From Bostrychus sinensis (lineage: Eukaryota > Chordata > Actinopteri > Gobiiformes > Eleotridae), in contig CM036242.1 in NCBI GenBank assembly GCA_020698575.1, forward strand, positions 21,338,624 to 21,402,623: 64,000 nucleotides of DNA, in the 5' to 3' direction. Made by a program: the position numbers and the translations under genes. This document shows positions 47,920-60,190 of the stretch, in pieces; the first letter of the stretch is position 1, and every line of letters starts with the position of its first letter. Under the pieces are notes generated by a model. That model ran no database searches. It was not told the origin of the DNA and saw nothing but the letters and a program-made list of their open reading frames with translations.

Positions 47920-48639
47920 TATTCTTTGTGCTGGCCCCAAGCCCAGATAAATAGAGAGAGTTGCATCAGAAAGGGCATCTGGTGTAAAACCTCAATATGT
48001 GAATGTGTAAATACTGTCAATCAGTGTACACTCAGTGGTGGAATGTAGCAAAGTAAAAGTACTTAGTTACTTTACTTGGGAACAATTTTCATGTATTTTA
48101 CATGTATTATACAAAGGGTACTTTTATTTTGCTTCACTACATTTTGGGTCTGTACTGTACTTATAAATCCACTACTTTTCTAGAATTGGTTTGAAGTAAA
48201 AAGTATTTTGAATTTGGTTTAAAATCATTAGTTTTTACCCTGTTCTTGTTGTACACACAGTATATAAATATAAAAGATGCAGTACAGTAGTACTCTACAG
48301 AAAAAACTAACCTACAGATTCTTCTACTGCACCATTAACAAAAAGTTTGCAAAACAGTTTTTCAGCAAAATCCCTCACTTTTAACAGATTCATGAGTTCT
48401 TGAATCTGTGTGAAATACCTTTACTTTTTTACTCACAATTACATTTGAAAGTAAGCAGTTCTATACTTTTACTTAAATAGATTTTTTTATCTGATACTTT
48501 TACTTGAATACATTTTTTGCTCCTTTATTTGTACCTTTACTTAAGTAAAAAAAATTGAGTACTTCTTCCACCACTGCTTGCAGGCATGTGAGACAAGTGA
48601 CTCCTGTGGTGACCCCGGAAGAAAAAGGTGAAGGGAAAA
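47920..48639 (+). mobile_element. family A copy split by a MITE insertion
   Basis: First part 47920-48032 ('gtattctttgtgctggcccc', 'gagagagttgcatcagaa', 'tctggtgtaaaacctcaata'). The second part 48577-48639 ('actcctgtggtgaccccgga', 'agaaaaaggtgaagg') completes the block order seen in 36489-36668. The two halves are separated by the hAT-like MITE at 48033-48576. Confidence 0.75.
48033..48576 (+). mobile_element. hAT-like MITE with CAGTGGTGGA terminal inverted repeats
   Basis: 544 bp between 'cagtggtgga' (48033-48042) and its exact inverted complement 'tccaccactg' (48567-48576). The interior is AGTACTTTTACTT-type sequence ('gcaaagtaaaagtacttagt' at the left, 'attgagtacttctt' at the right). No coding capacity, so a non-autonomous element. 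The 8-bp flanks (48025-48032 and 48577-48584) do not match, so a target duplication has decayed or was never there. Confidence 0.8.
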
Positions 48640-48650
48640 TATACAGGCGG

Positions 48651-48742
48651 CAGTAGTAGTAGTAGTAGTAACAACAGTAGGAGCAGTAGTGGTATTGTAG
48701 AAACATGTAGCAGTAGAAAGAACAGTTGTAGTAGCAGTAGTA
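48651..48742. repeat. (AGT)n microsatellite, imperfect
   Basis: Pure AGT for 48651-48670, then interrupted by AAC/AGG/TGT variants to about 48742. It sits directly after the 3' end of the split family A copy. Confidence 0.9.
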
Positions 48743-49299
48743 TGAGATTTTGCTGTGCAAGTATAAAAACATCCTTCTAAAGTAAATTCTACTTGAGTAA
48801 TCTACATTCAATATTTTTACTCAAAAGGAAAGCGACATATAAAAAGATGTTGAAGGAGGAGAATGTTTATGTATTTCTTTAGATCGGTCAGTGTGAGAGC
48901 TTCTCCCAATCCAATCTTAGCGGGCAAAGGTAAACAATCAGTCTCTATAAAGGATTGGATAAATCCTCAGTTAGACACATTTTGGCTAAGGCAGTTATTT
49001 ATGTGTCTGGCTTCACAAGGATAAATTGAAGAAGGAGGCACAGATTAAACTTTTGAAACATTACATTAAAAAGTAACAAACACTATAAAGGTCTTTGGCG
49101 TCAATAGCTCTCCACTAAAAATGCAAAAATTCACTGCCATTCACAACTCATGCATCAAATTCCTATGATCTTAAATAGACCCATCAAAATGTAGGACAAC
49201 TCACTTCCAATGTTCGCAAACTAGACGCGGATAAAAGACTGTGGAACTGCTAAGAAACAACTTATATGGTTAATAAAATATGAGCTTGTGATGTTTTTA

Positions 49300-49560
49300 A
49301 AGACTCGGTGTGGTCCTCTCAGCAGTGGGTGTGTTTATCAATAAATGTAATAAAACGTCGACATGAGTTTGTTGGCGTATTGTTTGTGTGAAGAGTAAAG
49401 GGAGTGTTATGAGGACATTGGTGCCAAACTGGAGTACATACATAAATAATAACGCGGCAGGCGGATGACTTAAACCTCCTGAGTGCATGCCAACACCTTC
49501 AGGCCAGTAGTAAGGTTCCCTGTGAGGTTGGAAAATAAGACAAAGTTCAGTCTGCTCTTC
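49300..49560. other. repeat-poor block, possible conserved noncoding DNA
   Basis: Several CG dinucleotides and no repeat signature, in contrast to the AT-rich surroundings. No exon fits. Candidate only. Confidence 0.22.
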
Positions 49561-49702
49561 AACTGTTCGGGAGATGAATACATTAGCACTCTTAAATGAG
49601 CACAGCATTACAAAACTTAGACTGGCACAATTTTATGAAACTGCTGAAAATATGAAGGAGTATATGAAACCAGAGCCAACACTCATTCTTTTCTTTGGGC
49701 TC

Positions 49703-49778
49703 TTCCCTTCCAGGGTTGCCTTAAGTTGGATGCTTTTCCTGAATCATCCTTCTTCATTTATCCAGGCTTGGGAGTAGC
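49703..49778 (-). repeat. family A fragment
   Basis: 'ttggatgcttttcctgaatc' and 'catttatccaggcttgggag' correspond to the complement of the central-to-5' part of family A. No ends preserved. Confidence 0.5.
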
Positions 49779-50962
49779 CCATTTCTGTCTTTGATTTTGG
49801 CAATTTTTTAAAAATGGTAGTTCAAGTTGGAATCCATGATTACCCCCAGATTTCTAATTTTAGTGAAATTTACTCGAGGAGACTACAGACACCTTCTCTT
49901 TGTTTCTGTGGACCAAAGATGATTATTTCAGTCTTGTCTGTGTTTGGCTGGAGAAAGTTGTTTCTTTACACACACATAATAATCTGGTTTATAAACGTAT
50001 TAAGTGGTATAGTTATCTCATTTAATACAGGCATTTAGATGACATGAGACATTTGCAAGTGGCTATATCTGTGTGCAGCTTTTTCTTTTTTATATACCTA
50101 AAGATGGCTGGCATTTACACACTAGAAAAACTATAGGACTATTTATTCTCATATGAGTTGGTTAAAGTTCAGCCTGACAATTACCTGTATTACTTTAAAG
50201 TGTCTAAAGTTTACTTTGAGCATGCACATTTGACAATATAAGTATGTACATATGAAAACAAAAGAAAAGTCAAACATATTACATTGATCGTGACTATCCA
50301 AGTGTTTTACCTGCTCAAAAAAGGAGTAAAAAAACTTCAAAAATTATTAAGTATTTATGTATAACAGCAAACAGCTGATTGTTTTCTAATCTGCCCAAAG
50401 CATTTGCCCTTGTGTAAAGCCTAAATGACAAAAAGAGGGTAAGTGCAGATGATGAGAGGTGGATGAAGGAGAGATGTGGTGACACAGATCAGGTTATCAA
50501 TACTGCGATGGAGTGCAGTGGAAACTCTGTACTCCCAGAGAGCCCAGTGCACAACACTGCAGTAAGCTTCTGAAGCACACAGCACCATATACTCAGACAG
50601 AGGTCACAGCCCACTCCCGCATCGCTTCTACTCCACTCTGCTCTATAGTTTGGGAGGATAGAAAATGCATGTGATATTTTTTATTTCCTGAGACTTGTGT
50701 TTACTTGTTTTGGACAGATTTTGGATGATTGGTGTGACTTCAGATGCAGCCAACAGAGACAGATGGAGGTGACAAGAAACAAAGGTCATGCAGTCAAACA
50801 TTCTATGGCCAGTGTCACACAATCAGTTCTAGTTTTCTTCTTAGTAATAAATGTTATGAATATGTAGTTTGTAATTCTGTCACTATAGGGCAGTCCATAC
50901 ATAAATAAGTAATATTCACTGTTGCTTCCTATCATTACCTCAGCTAAGCAGGATACGGTTTG

Positions 50963-51306
50963 CAAGATTACTCCGCCTTGTGGATGCCCGATCTCGTCAG
51001 ACCTCGGAAGCTAAGCAGGGTAGGGCCTGGTCAGTACCTGGATGGGAGACTGCTGGGGAACACCAGGAAGCCGGTGTGAATGTGACTGAGTGGTTGGTGG
51101 TGGTCGGAGGGTCCGTTGGCGCAGATGTCTGCAGCCGCGCTTCTGTCAGTCTACCCCAGGGGAAACTGTGGCTACAAAATGTAGCTTGCCACCACCGAGT
51201 ATGGAGTGAATGAAATACCCCTTCCCTACTGTGTGTAAAGCGCTTTGGGTGACTTGTGTCGTAGTTAAAGAGCTATATAAATACCATTCCCTTTCCCTTT
51301 CCCCTT
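50963..51306 (+). mobile_element. 5S rRNA-derived SINE, near full length
   Basis: The head (50963-51075) is a diverged 5S rRNA gene: 'gcccgatctcgtcagacctc', 'ggaagctaagcagggtaggg' (box A at 51010-51021) and 'acctggatgggagactgctg' (box C region at 51036-51055). It passes into a body with 'ggtggtggtcggagggtccg', 'cttctgtcagtctaccccag' and 'ctgtggctacaaaatgtagc', then 'gtaaagcgctttgggtgact' and 'gagctatataaataccattc', with a CCCTTT-type tail. The body is shared with the tRNA-headed SINEs at 18590 and 41702. 5S-headed SINEs are established in fish (SINE3 class). A true 5S gene would end after about 120 nt with a T-run; this does not. Confidence 0.92.
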
Positions 51307-52849
51307 ACTCAAAATGTAATAATCAAATTTGAATACATTTTTAAAGGTCAGTAATGAGTCACTGAAAATATATGTTTTTGCTTTAAGATGCCATTTCCCG
51401 CCACAGTAAATTAACAAATGATTATTTTTTTGTGAATTCCTTACCATTCTGAGACAAATCATATAGAAGTTTACCCCTGAACCAGAAGAGTGCCTATATA
51501 TTATATACTGCAAGATAGGGTCAGTTCTTATAGGCAGAGGTCTGTACTAACTATTTACCTATTTACGTTTACCTATTTTTTCCTTTCTAGCTACACAAAA
51601 ACCAAGAAATCATGTGAAATGTCTGTGAATTCTTTCTTTTACAACGAAATCACATGGATTCTATAAATAAATCCTTAGTACCCTAAACTCTGCTACGTTT
51701 GATTTCTAATAAAAAAGATCATATAAGAATAACACTGGTAGATATTCATAAATGATGTATGAATGATGTTGGGATTTACTTGAAGGCATATTTCTCCGTC
51801 GTAGTACATCCACTCTGACTGTGAGCTGCAGTTCTCCTCTCTGCAGACCCAAGAGGAGCATTTCCCCACTGCTGCTGCTGCATCTGTTCCACTGGATTTG
51901 TCTTGTTTTGCCTTGTGCTGACACTTCTCACTGTACATGAACATACACATATAGCACAAGCAACATATCTCACCCAAGGCATGGTACGCCATTTGTGCAC
52001 ATGTGTTTTAAATTCTCCACTAGAATTCTGATGTTATTATGTAAAATACACTGCAACTGAACAAGAAACCATTGGCCAATTTTGTATATTTTGGAACTGC
52101 TCAAGGGCTGAAAACTGGTACAGTATGTTTACAGCAGAGTTTGTTTTTAACATTTTTATCATTCCAGAACACAAAAATTTAACTACTGGTCTATTTTTGG
52201 ACAAGTGTCTAAGCATAAGTTATTGCATGAAGGTCAGGTCAGCAGATTGTAATTACACATTTGATCTTTGCCTAAAATATTGCTACTTTTTTACAAAGTG
52301 AAAAGAACAAAATATATATGGTGAATATAGCCACAAACCACTGAGCTTTATACACTGTTTTATTCACGTTGACATGATGCCAGTGGACATGCAGCCACCA
52401 CGAACGCTGCTTTTCTCACCTCACACATACTCCCACACAACTATACACACACAACTACACACACCGTCAAGCACAGTCACCTTAGTTCATTTTACAACAG
52501 ACGGACAAACACAAGAGACACAAGAGCAAAGAGTTCAGTCCAGGAAACCACACTTTTTATGTGAATTCTTTTATATGTGTGTGTGCTATGGCACTGTCAT
52601 GTCAATAATGTGTGTAGCCATGTTAAGAATGGGCATTATTATCAATCGAGGACTAATCCAGAGAGATCAAATATTGTAAGTAAATGTTATAATTATCGCC
52701 AAGGAGTCAATGATTTGCTGATGTTTGTAGGTTTGCTTTTTGGCATTAGTTGTTACTTCGAATGTTTTAAAATGTCCCAGTTGTAATTTTACAGAGGAAA
52801 AAGTATGTAGGATTTGAAGAAAAGGAAACACAAGTTTGCTCAGTTAAGT

Positions 52850-53020
52850 CTCAATTTGTTGGTTTGTTAGTCTTTTAGCAACAAGTTATGGTTATAATTT
52901 CATGAAGTTATAAGAAAAGTTATGTAATAGGCCAAAGAACTATTGATTAGTTTTTGGTGTGGGTCCGGATTTAGGTGCAGGAATTTCTTACAGGATACTT
53001 TATCGTTGTAGGGACAAAGG
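52850..53020 (+). repeat. dispersed repeat 'family B', copy
   Basis: 'ttggtttgttagtcttttag' and 'tttttggtgtgggtccggat' in the plus orientation, ending 'tatcgttgtagggacaaagg'. Block order as in 555-770 and 9290-9560 (which are minus). Confidence 0.55.
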
Positions 53021-53114
53021 ACAAACTTAGTAGCAACATCACTCAAGTACTCAAAATGTTACAGGGAATATTTGTTAAATTTAAGGAAAGGTCCAACATG
53101 GCTGGACGGTACTA

Positions 53115-53187
53115 TAATATATATATATATATATATTATATATTATATATATTATATTATTATATTATTATACAATATTATATATAT
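53115..53187. repeat. AT/ATT microsatellite
   Basis: Almost pure (AT)n to 53136 then (TATAT/TTA)n mixtures; would fold back on itself. Length is likely unstable. Confidence 0.95.
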
Positions 53188-54117
53188 TGTGTTATTTGCC
53201 TATGTTCCCATGTGAGTTGTTTATTACTGTCCAGGCTGTATCTGTAAAGATGGCACTGTGGGGCAAGTAAGCATTAGCAGTTAAAACGTGCTGTAGTGTG
53301 CTGTTGTTGCTTATCCTGCTAAAGTCTGGTGTCTTTGGTAGAGTCCAGCTGTGTTTAAAAACATTTTTATTAGTCTATATAGCAGTTGTAATGTCTGCAG
53401 CATGGACAGTTTGCTGTTAGCAGCAGAGCAAACCTAGTTAATGATTTCACACAACTACTTTAACAAAAAGGGATATTTTCAAGGGAAAAGTAGAACTGAG
53501 AATTGAGCAGCAAAATGAAACAGAACTAATGACCTGTGAATGCAACAGGGTTTTGAGACATGTTTTGACACCAGGGCTAAACATACAACATTAACATTTC
53601 GCCTGAAGTCTTCTCAGTCACCGTGATGTGCATCTGAGAGTAACACATCATTTTGTCAAATTTACAAAGGTGTTCATGCATTATAACAGCACCAGCAGTG
53701 TGACAAGACCTGCGGCTTCACTATGTGTGTGAGAGAAATAAAGACAGAGATGTTATCTGACAACAGCAACAACAATCTTTTGGAGATGATTGAACATCGC
53801 ACCACTGAGCCACTCCCATCAAGCCACATTGATTATATCGTGCTGTATCTCTAATTCCAACTATAATGTATGTGTGTTAATTTTCAAGCCACCTTTCTTT
53901 ACATGAAAACAAATTAAATTCCTTGTTGTCTCTTGTTTTGTATTCTCTCTACCCCAAATCATATGAATACTAATAATTATGACCCCATACACACAAGTGA
54001 GATGCTTGACACAACGTAATAAGAAAAGTATTGCTTCATGCAAACAGTATCTTTTGTTTGCTTCCTTTGGGTTGCATGTCTGACAGTTTTTTTTGTTTTT
54101 TTTTATGCCAGATGCAA

Positions 54118-54411
54118 AACTCTCCATTCATCCCGGCTTGGGTATGGCACAAGAGTGAGCTTGTGGCTGGCCCATGAGGACTCAGACCCTGGTCTCCTGC
54201 ATGACAAGTGGAGGTACTCACCCTCATTGTTGAGTATACTTTAGTCTTCTTTCCTTTCAGCTTTTCCCTTCTGGAGTCGCCACAACAAATTATCTATCTA
54301 GTGTGAAGTGATTTGCATATTCATTTGGCATAGATTTTACACCAGGTGCCCTTACTGACACAACCCTCTCCATTTAGTCAGGCTTTGGACCAGCACAAAG
54401 AGCACACTACC
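54118..54411 (-). mobile_element. two family A copies, partial and near complete
   Basis: 54118-54168 is a fragment ('ctctccattcatcccggctt', 'gggtatggcacaagagtgag'). 54259-54411 is near complete: 'cttttcccttctggagtcgc' at one end and 'ctctccatttagtcaggctt', 'tggaccagcacaaagagcac' at the other, i.e. the complement of family A. The second ends about 110 bp before the mdga1 exon at 54520. Confidence 0.65.
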
Positions 54412-54519
54412 CAACTATACACCACAATTCATAAGCATCCTTCTCACAAATTTGTGAAAACACTGCTTTTTTATACCTTTTCTAATCAGTGTACCTGATG
54501 TATGTACTTTTTAGCTCAC

Positions 54520-54659
54520 CTGTGGTCGCGGGTGTCCTTTCACTATGCACTGCAGAACTAGTGTGTCTCCTTCTTTGATGGTGTAGATCCTCTCGCTGAT
54601 GTTATCATCCTTGACGTTACACGCTGCGCCTGAGTGCACGATCTGGGCATTGGCAGGGG
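54520..54659 (-). CDS. mdga1: MDGA1 exon: start of Ig domain 1
   Basis: Coding exon of 140 nt. The first two bases complete a split codon, then 46 codons read PANAQIVHSGAACNVKDDNI, SERIYTIKEGDTLVLQCIVK and GHPRPQ. 'VLQC' is the B-strand cysteine of Ig1 and pairs with 'YYC' in the next exon. Acceptor AG is at 54661-54660 after a pyrimidine-rich tract, and donor GTGAGC at 54519-54514. It ends in phase 0 and joins 'VRWTK' at 36349, giving 'GHPRPQVRW' as in MDGA1. 'NIS' is a potential N-glycosylation site. In MDGA proteins this stretch directly follows the signal peptide and a few residues, so the upstream exon should be short and carry the start codon; it was not found. Confidence 0.95.
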
Positions 54660-57600
54660 CTGAAAACACACAGACACACAGGTAGCCATGAGGACAGACA
54701 AGAGACAGAAGGGAAATATGACATTACATATTTCATAACAGTATTCTCTTGACAATATTAGTGATAGAGTGGTGCAACAAAGCCTCGTCATATGGTTTGC
54801 ATCATTGTTTTAGCCTACAGAATTCATATCACACTGAATACAGTAAATGTTTGACTGTAGAGCTCCAAAAAAGATGATGCAATGAGTTCCCGGTGAAGAG
54901 ATACCTGAAATTCAGTATGTCCTCATCTGGCATCATCTGTGACTGTATCACTTTCTGTGTTTGGGAAATCGACCCAATAAAAAAAAAAAAAAAAAAGGGA
55001 AAGAATGCCATAGGGCTCACCTCAGGACATTGGGTCAAAGGTATAGCAGCAAAGTTTGGATACAGTCTTGTGGTTTGTGTAATACTGACTAACATTACAT
55101 CGTCTTATCATTGGGCTGTAATTAGAAAGCTCAAATACTGTGTGTGCAGTATAAAATGTTGAATTGTGAGAAGCATGACACACTCCATCCTACTGCACGG
55201 CCACTCACTACTTCCCATCTGATACAGAGTATACATTAGATCATGGTTATGGTGTGGCCAGAACTGAATCATCAGGAATTTAAAGACATAAAAAATAAGG
55301 CTGACACTATGGCTCATATCTCTCACACTTATTTGTCTGACTGGCATAAAAGTTGTATCTATAGCTTGAACCTCCAGTATGCCTATTAATTATGCATTCT
55401 TGACATTAACTAAATCCATTGTACACAAATATTTTTGTCAATTCTGTGATAATGTTGGGAGGCAGCGGTAGCAAAATTCCCCAGTGCACCTTTCACCAAA
55501 CCCACAGCAGCCCCCAGATTATGCCTAAATTGCAGAGTAATAGCAAAGTGAAGTGTTTTTGCCACTAAATAAGCAATCAAATTGTACCAAAATGATACTT
55601 GCAGATTAATTATATTCACAAAAATATGTATTATGGTTATATTTGTCAGAGTGAGGTTTTGTCATAATCTGAAACACAATAAAAAAAACTTGACTGTAGT
55701 GTAAAAGTATGAAGTTCAGGTGTGCACTTATTAAACATATATTTTTGCATCACCAAAACCTACACAGTGGGACAGAGGGTTGCGTAAAACCTCTAGGGAG
55801 AGGAGTGGAGGGTACGGCACGGCCCTCCAGCACAATAATGTGATTAGCATCGATTGACGGCGTGAACAAATCTTCTTTGTGTTGAACAACTGTTTTCGAC
55901 GAAGGGACTGGCAGGAAGTGGGCGGCCTATTCACCTTAGAGTTGATCACACACAGCGACGCCAAGCCCGGTCTTATACACATCAAAATGGGGAAAAAAAG
56001 GATGTGATTGTGTCTCTGCACGTTCCCCTGTGTAGCACAAGTGTTAAATAGCTCTAAGGTATTGGGATGCGGTGAGTGTGCCTGTCCACTCCCATTTGTA
56101 TGTTTTAGTAGCATCCTTCCTCTCCTAAGAGACAAGCACAAAGAAAAGAAGAAGAGGCAAGAAAATCAGGACTATGGGAGGTGACAAGAAAAATATGCAC
56201 ATAAAAGAAAGACTTACTGGGAAAATGACCCTCCAAAACAATATTAACATGCATGTATAGTATATTTGGTGATATTTTCTCAAAAGTCGTTAAAAGTGAC
56301 TTTACATCTTAGTGTTGTTTTCTTCATGTCTCGTGGAACAGCTCACTCAGTCATTTAGTGTTAATATTCTTCCATACAACTATACATCAAGTTGTCAACA
56401 CACGCACAATGCTAAAAACACAAGCACACACTTGTCCAAATTTCTGAGAAACCTTCATCATTTAAAAGGAAAGCTTTTCAAAGGAACGCTGTGTCCCTTT
56501 GATGGCCCTTTACCCTTTTGTAGGTATAAAAGTTTTAGAGGACTACACAAATATAGTTCAAGGTTGAAAACTGAAGGCAGAATTTTATAGCATTTGTTTT
56601 TTGCTTCCAAATTTTCAGCCTATTTACTTTTTACTCAAATTATCTACTATTATGAATGTTTTAGTTTTATTCAAGCTCATGACAAATGCAATGAAAACTG
56701 AACTGATTGTTTTACATGCTAGTGTATTTCAGTATGAGCTTTTGGTAACACTTAAGACTAACTCACTATTATTAAGCAGATTGGGCACTGGGCTGGTTCA
56801 TAAAATTTGGGCTCCTTTTCACAACATTTGGCGGGTTTTTAGACAATATTCTAGAGAAAATATAGAAATTAGAAATACATATTTCAATAAACTGCTGTTT
56901 TCTCTCATATCATCAGTTCATTTGTTTTAAATTTTATTGTTATTTATTGGTATTTCATATGTTTTTTGTAGTTTCTTTGAGGCCCAGACCAGGAAGGCTT
57001 TGGTTGTCTGATTGATTGCACTCTTTTGGGAAAACCTGTTTGTGTTACTTTTTAGTGCTGCTGCTATGTTTTGTGTTCTTTCTTATGTAAAAGCTTAAAA
57101 CTCAAGGATTAAACATTATTAACAATGTTTACAACTGGTTGCTGATACTTTACTAATGCTTTATAGTGTGTAATTAGTATAAAGTGTGGCAGAAATGTTA
57201 GTGTTCTTCTGTAGAGGAAATGTCTTATTTACCTTCATGACATTAACAAAGCCCTCACAAAAGCCTTTTCTGTTTCCATCCCCACAATAAAATGAGTATG
57301 TAGCGCTGTATAAAATGTAGCAAGAGGGTCCAGAGGTGTGTGGCGCTAACTTGTGCAGACAGAAAGCTGATATAAATGGTGAATAATTGTCTGCTCACAG
57401 CTTATTGGTGTGTCTGCATTAGTTTTCCTCTCCGGAGAGGGAGGGAGGTCGGACAGAGCGGCTCCTCTGTCTGCTCTTGCCTGCGGCGGCTTGTGCTCCT
57501 TCTACTGTCTGTTCGACTGAGGAAGGAGTGCAGCGAGAGGATAGAAGAAGAAAGAATAAGAAAGAACCGAGATCCAAACAGTGAATGAAAAAGAGAGAGC

Positions 57601-60025
57601 TAGAAATACGGAGAGATGTGGAAATTCAAAGGTAGGTAAATGTAGCAACAGTGTCAAAAACTGCAACTGGGAATTAATGTAAGAGTCAGTAAACAGGTCA
57701 AAGGAGAAGGTGCCACTTAGAAAAAAAAAAAAAAAATAGAAGAACTCTGGGAATTTTATAACACTCTGAAATCGGTTTATACTAAGAAATGCACTTGACT
57801 GACAGCTAGCCAGTGGGGAGGAAGGTGGGTTTTAACAACACACAGCAGAGCAAAGAGAAGCAAAACCAATGAATGATGCAAACAACGCAATAGTTTTCAA
57901 GTTATTACACCACAGAGAAACACGCACGGCCAGGAGAATCCCATCAGCAAAACAACTACAAAGGTAGTAAGCAAAGCAGATGCAAACAAGCAGCAGAAAT
58001 ATCAGTGGAGAAATAAGCCTGGCTTTAAAGTGGACTTCTAACCAGGATAATTGGATGCATGACATTGAGGTGAGCAGTTTATGCCCTCACTGCCTTCTCC
58101 AGTTGCAGGGCAGCATGGGATTTTTGGCTGCAGCACTGTAAATGTCCACAAGTGGCAATATAGTGGATGCAAGGGAGTTTACAGCTAGGCCAGAGTATAA
58201 CCCTATTGGCTATTACTTATTACAGCTACCTAGTCATACAATTTCTAATCATACAATTTCAACAAAAGATTTGAATAATATATTTAATTTTGTCCTTTTG
58301 ATGTGATCAGCTTTTCAAAATAAAATCTTGGACTCGATTTTTCACTATTCTGAATGTATGGGTTGTAATTACACCAACTACCATTAAAGGACCTGCATGT
58401 ATCAGTCAAATCGTAAATTAGTAGTCAGTAGTCAGTGAATATGAGAGTAAAATAATGTATGTATTGTCTTTAAGTGTAGCCATGTGACTAACTGGCTAGT
58501 GACCAACTCCTCCTAAGTATAAGCGACACTGAGCAAATGTTCCAAAAAAATATTTAATACAAACAATGTTTACGTAAAGACTAATGATGTGTTCAAATCT
58601 TGGGAGAAACCATGAAGAAATATGTTTCTGCACCTCCTCACATGGTGTTGTGTCCTGCTCAGTGCTCCATTTATCCAGTGCGTATAAAGACTGATCATCA
58701 CTCATCGAAGCCGCTGCCTGGACACCAATCTATCTGACTGTGACAATTCATTGATCACAGAGCTGTGCGGGGATGCTGATTGAAAGTGTTGTCTATGCAT
58801 TATTGGAAACTTTCTGAAACATTCAATGAGCATTAGTCCTAAGTGAAACATAACTATCGGCAAATGCCCAGACTGATTAATTGATTTGTCACCGCCCGGC
58901 ATGTTTGTTTTTGTTGAGGAGACAGGACATCTCTCACTAAAACTAATGATGAGACACGAGAGCGAGTGTCAAAATGCACCGACAGTTTGACAGAGTGCTC
59001 AACGCTATGCATGTGATTCTGCTCCATTCGGTGTTGGAAATGTGTGCCGGTGCATGTGTCATTGTCTCGTGCATGAGTTTGTCTTATACAGTATCCAGCC
59101 AGAGGAACTGCGCAGAAGGTCATGGATCCCATCGAACACGCAGTCACGCACCACATGATTGATATGCGTAGTTACTTTATCGGTGCTGCTCATGCATGCC
59201 GATGAGCCCTGTCTCAATTCACTTCATTCACAAGAGACCATTTAGACGGCTAGGCCCTGCCCCTGCTATCCCACAGCCCAACAGGAAAAAAAAATAGGAA
59301 AGGAGAAGGAGAGGAATAGGATGTGAAAAAAATCAGACTTTATCGATTAATTGCAATAGAGGGAAGCGTTTGCCTGACCCTGAAATACACTAACAACACA
59401 CACATGCACACTGCTGCTTTATGACCAAACTCTGGGTGACTTGGTCCCTTTGGCGATTTATCAAGAGTTTTGCAGCAGACAGGATGGAGAAGATCAAATG
59501 GTTCATGTCATGACCCCATCCTTTTCATTTTGGTTTGATAGGAGCTTCAGATATCAAAACATGTCTGGGACATTGATTTAACTTTTGACCCAAGCATTAT
59601 ATGGCAGTTATTTATAAAAGGACTAACCTTCTATAACCTTTCTGCAGCAATCAGGTTGAAATTGCTCTCCCACTCTCTGCAGTGATTAAATACATCTGGC
59701 TCTGGTAAATAACACAATGTGCTTCTGTTTTTAAACACAATCTTATGTTAAAACACATGAGCCAAATTGTTTCTGTGACTTTAAGAGCAACAATAAACAC
59801 GCAGTGTTTCATCTCTGTTTTGTTCTCATTTCATTCTGGTTCAGAGCTATTCTGTGTTACTTGCTTGAGGCAGAGTTAAATGGTAATAATAAGAAGAAAA
59901 TGTAAAAAGGCACACTGATTTGCATGCACACTAATGTCCTCTTAATAAACTTAACAGCAAGAGTGGTTTGTTAAATCAGTCCAATTACAAATTATCATGG
60001 CATATACAGTATGTGCAAAAAAAGA

Positions 60026-60190
60026 CACAGGGGGTCACAAGCCAGTGTACACTTTGTGCTGGTCCCAAGTCCAGATAAACTGTGGGAATCTGCCATAAAA
60101 TCTATGTCCTATCAGTATGCTAATTACTGCACTGTGGGAGGCAGATGGTTTGCTGCGGTAACCCCAGAAGGAAAAAGCCAAAAGGAAAGT
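60026..60190 (+). mobile_element. short retroposed repeat 'family A', copy
   Basis: 'gacacagggggtcacaagcc', 'cactttgtgctggtcccaag', 'tgctgcggtaaccccagaag' and 'gaaaaagccaaaaggaaa' in the same order and orientation as 36489-36668. Target duplication not evident. Confidence 0.72.

Larger units (their letters stand above)
36350..54519 (-). other. mdga1: mdga1 intron between the two Ig1 exons (18.2 kb)
   Basis: Begins with donor GTGAGC (54519-54514) and ends at acceptor AG (36351-36350). The repeats inside are listed separately. No further exon or independent gene was supported. Stretches where I see nothing assignable include 39120-41700, 41975-43530, 43700-47900, 49780-50960, 51310-52840 and 53190-54110. 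Confidence 0.85.

Noticed and set aside
48651..48670. CRISPR-like or coding triplet array
   Set aside because: It is a plain AGT microsatellite in an intron; no spacers and no reading-frame context.
50963..51075. A genuine 5S rRNA gene
   Set aside because: The 5S part is diverged, lacks a terminator T-run at the expected end and continues into a SINE body and simple-repeat tail.
57376..57588. Plus-strand 70-codon frame in a GC-richer patch
   Set aside because: Low-complexity Arg/Leu/Ser composition, no splice or homology support.
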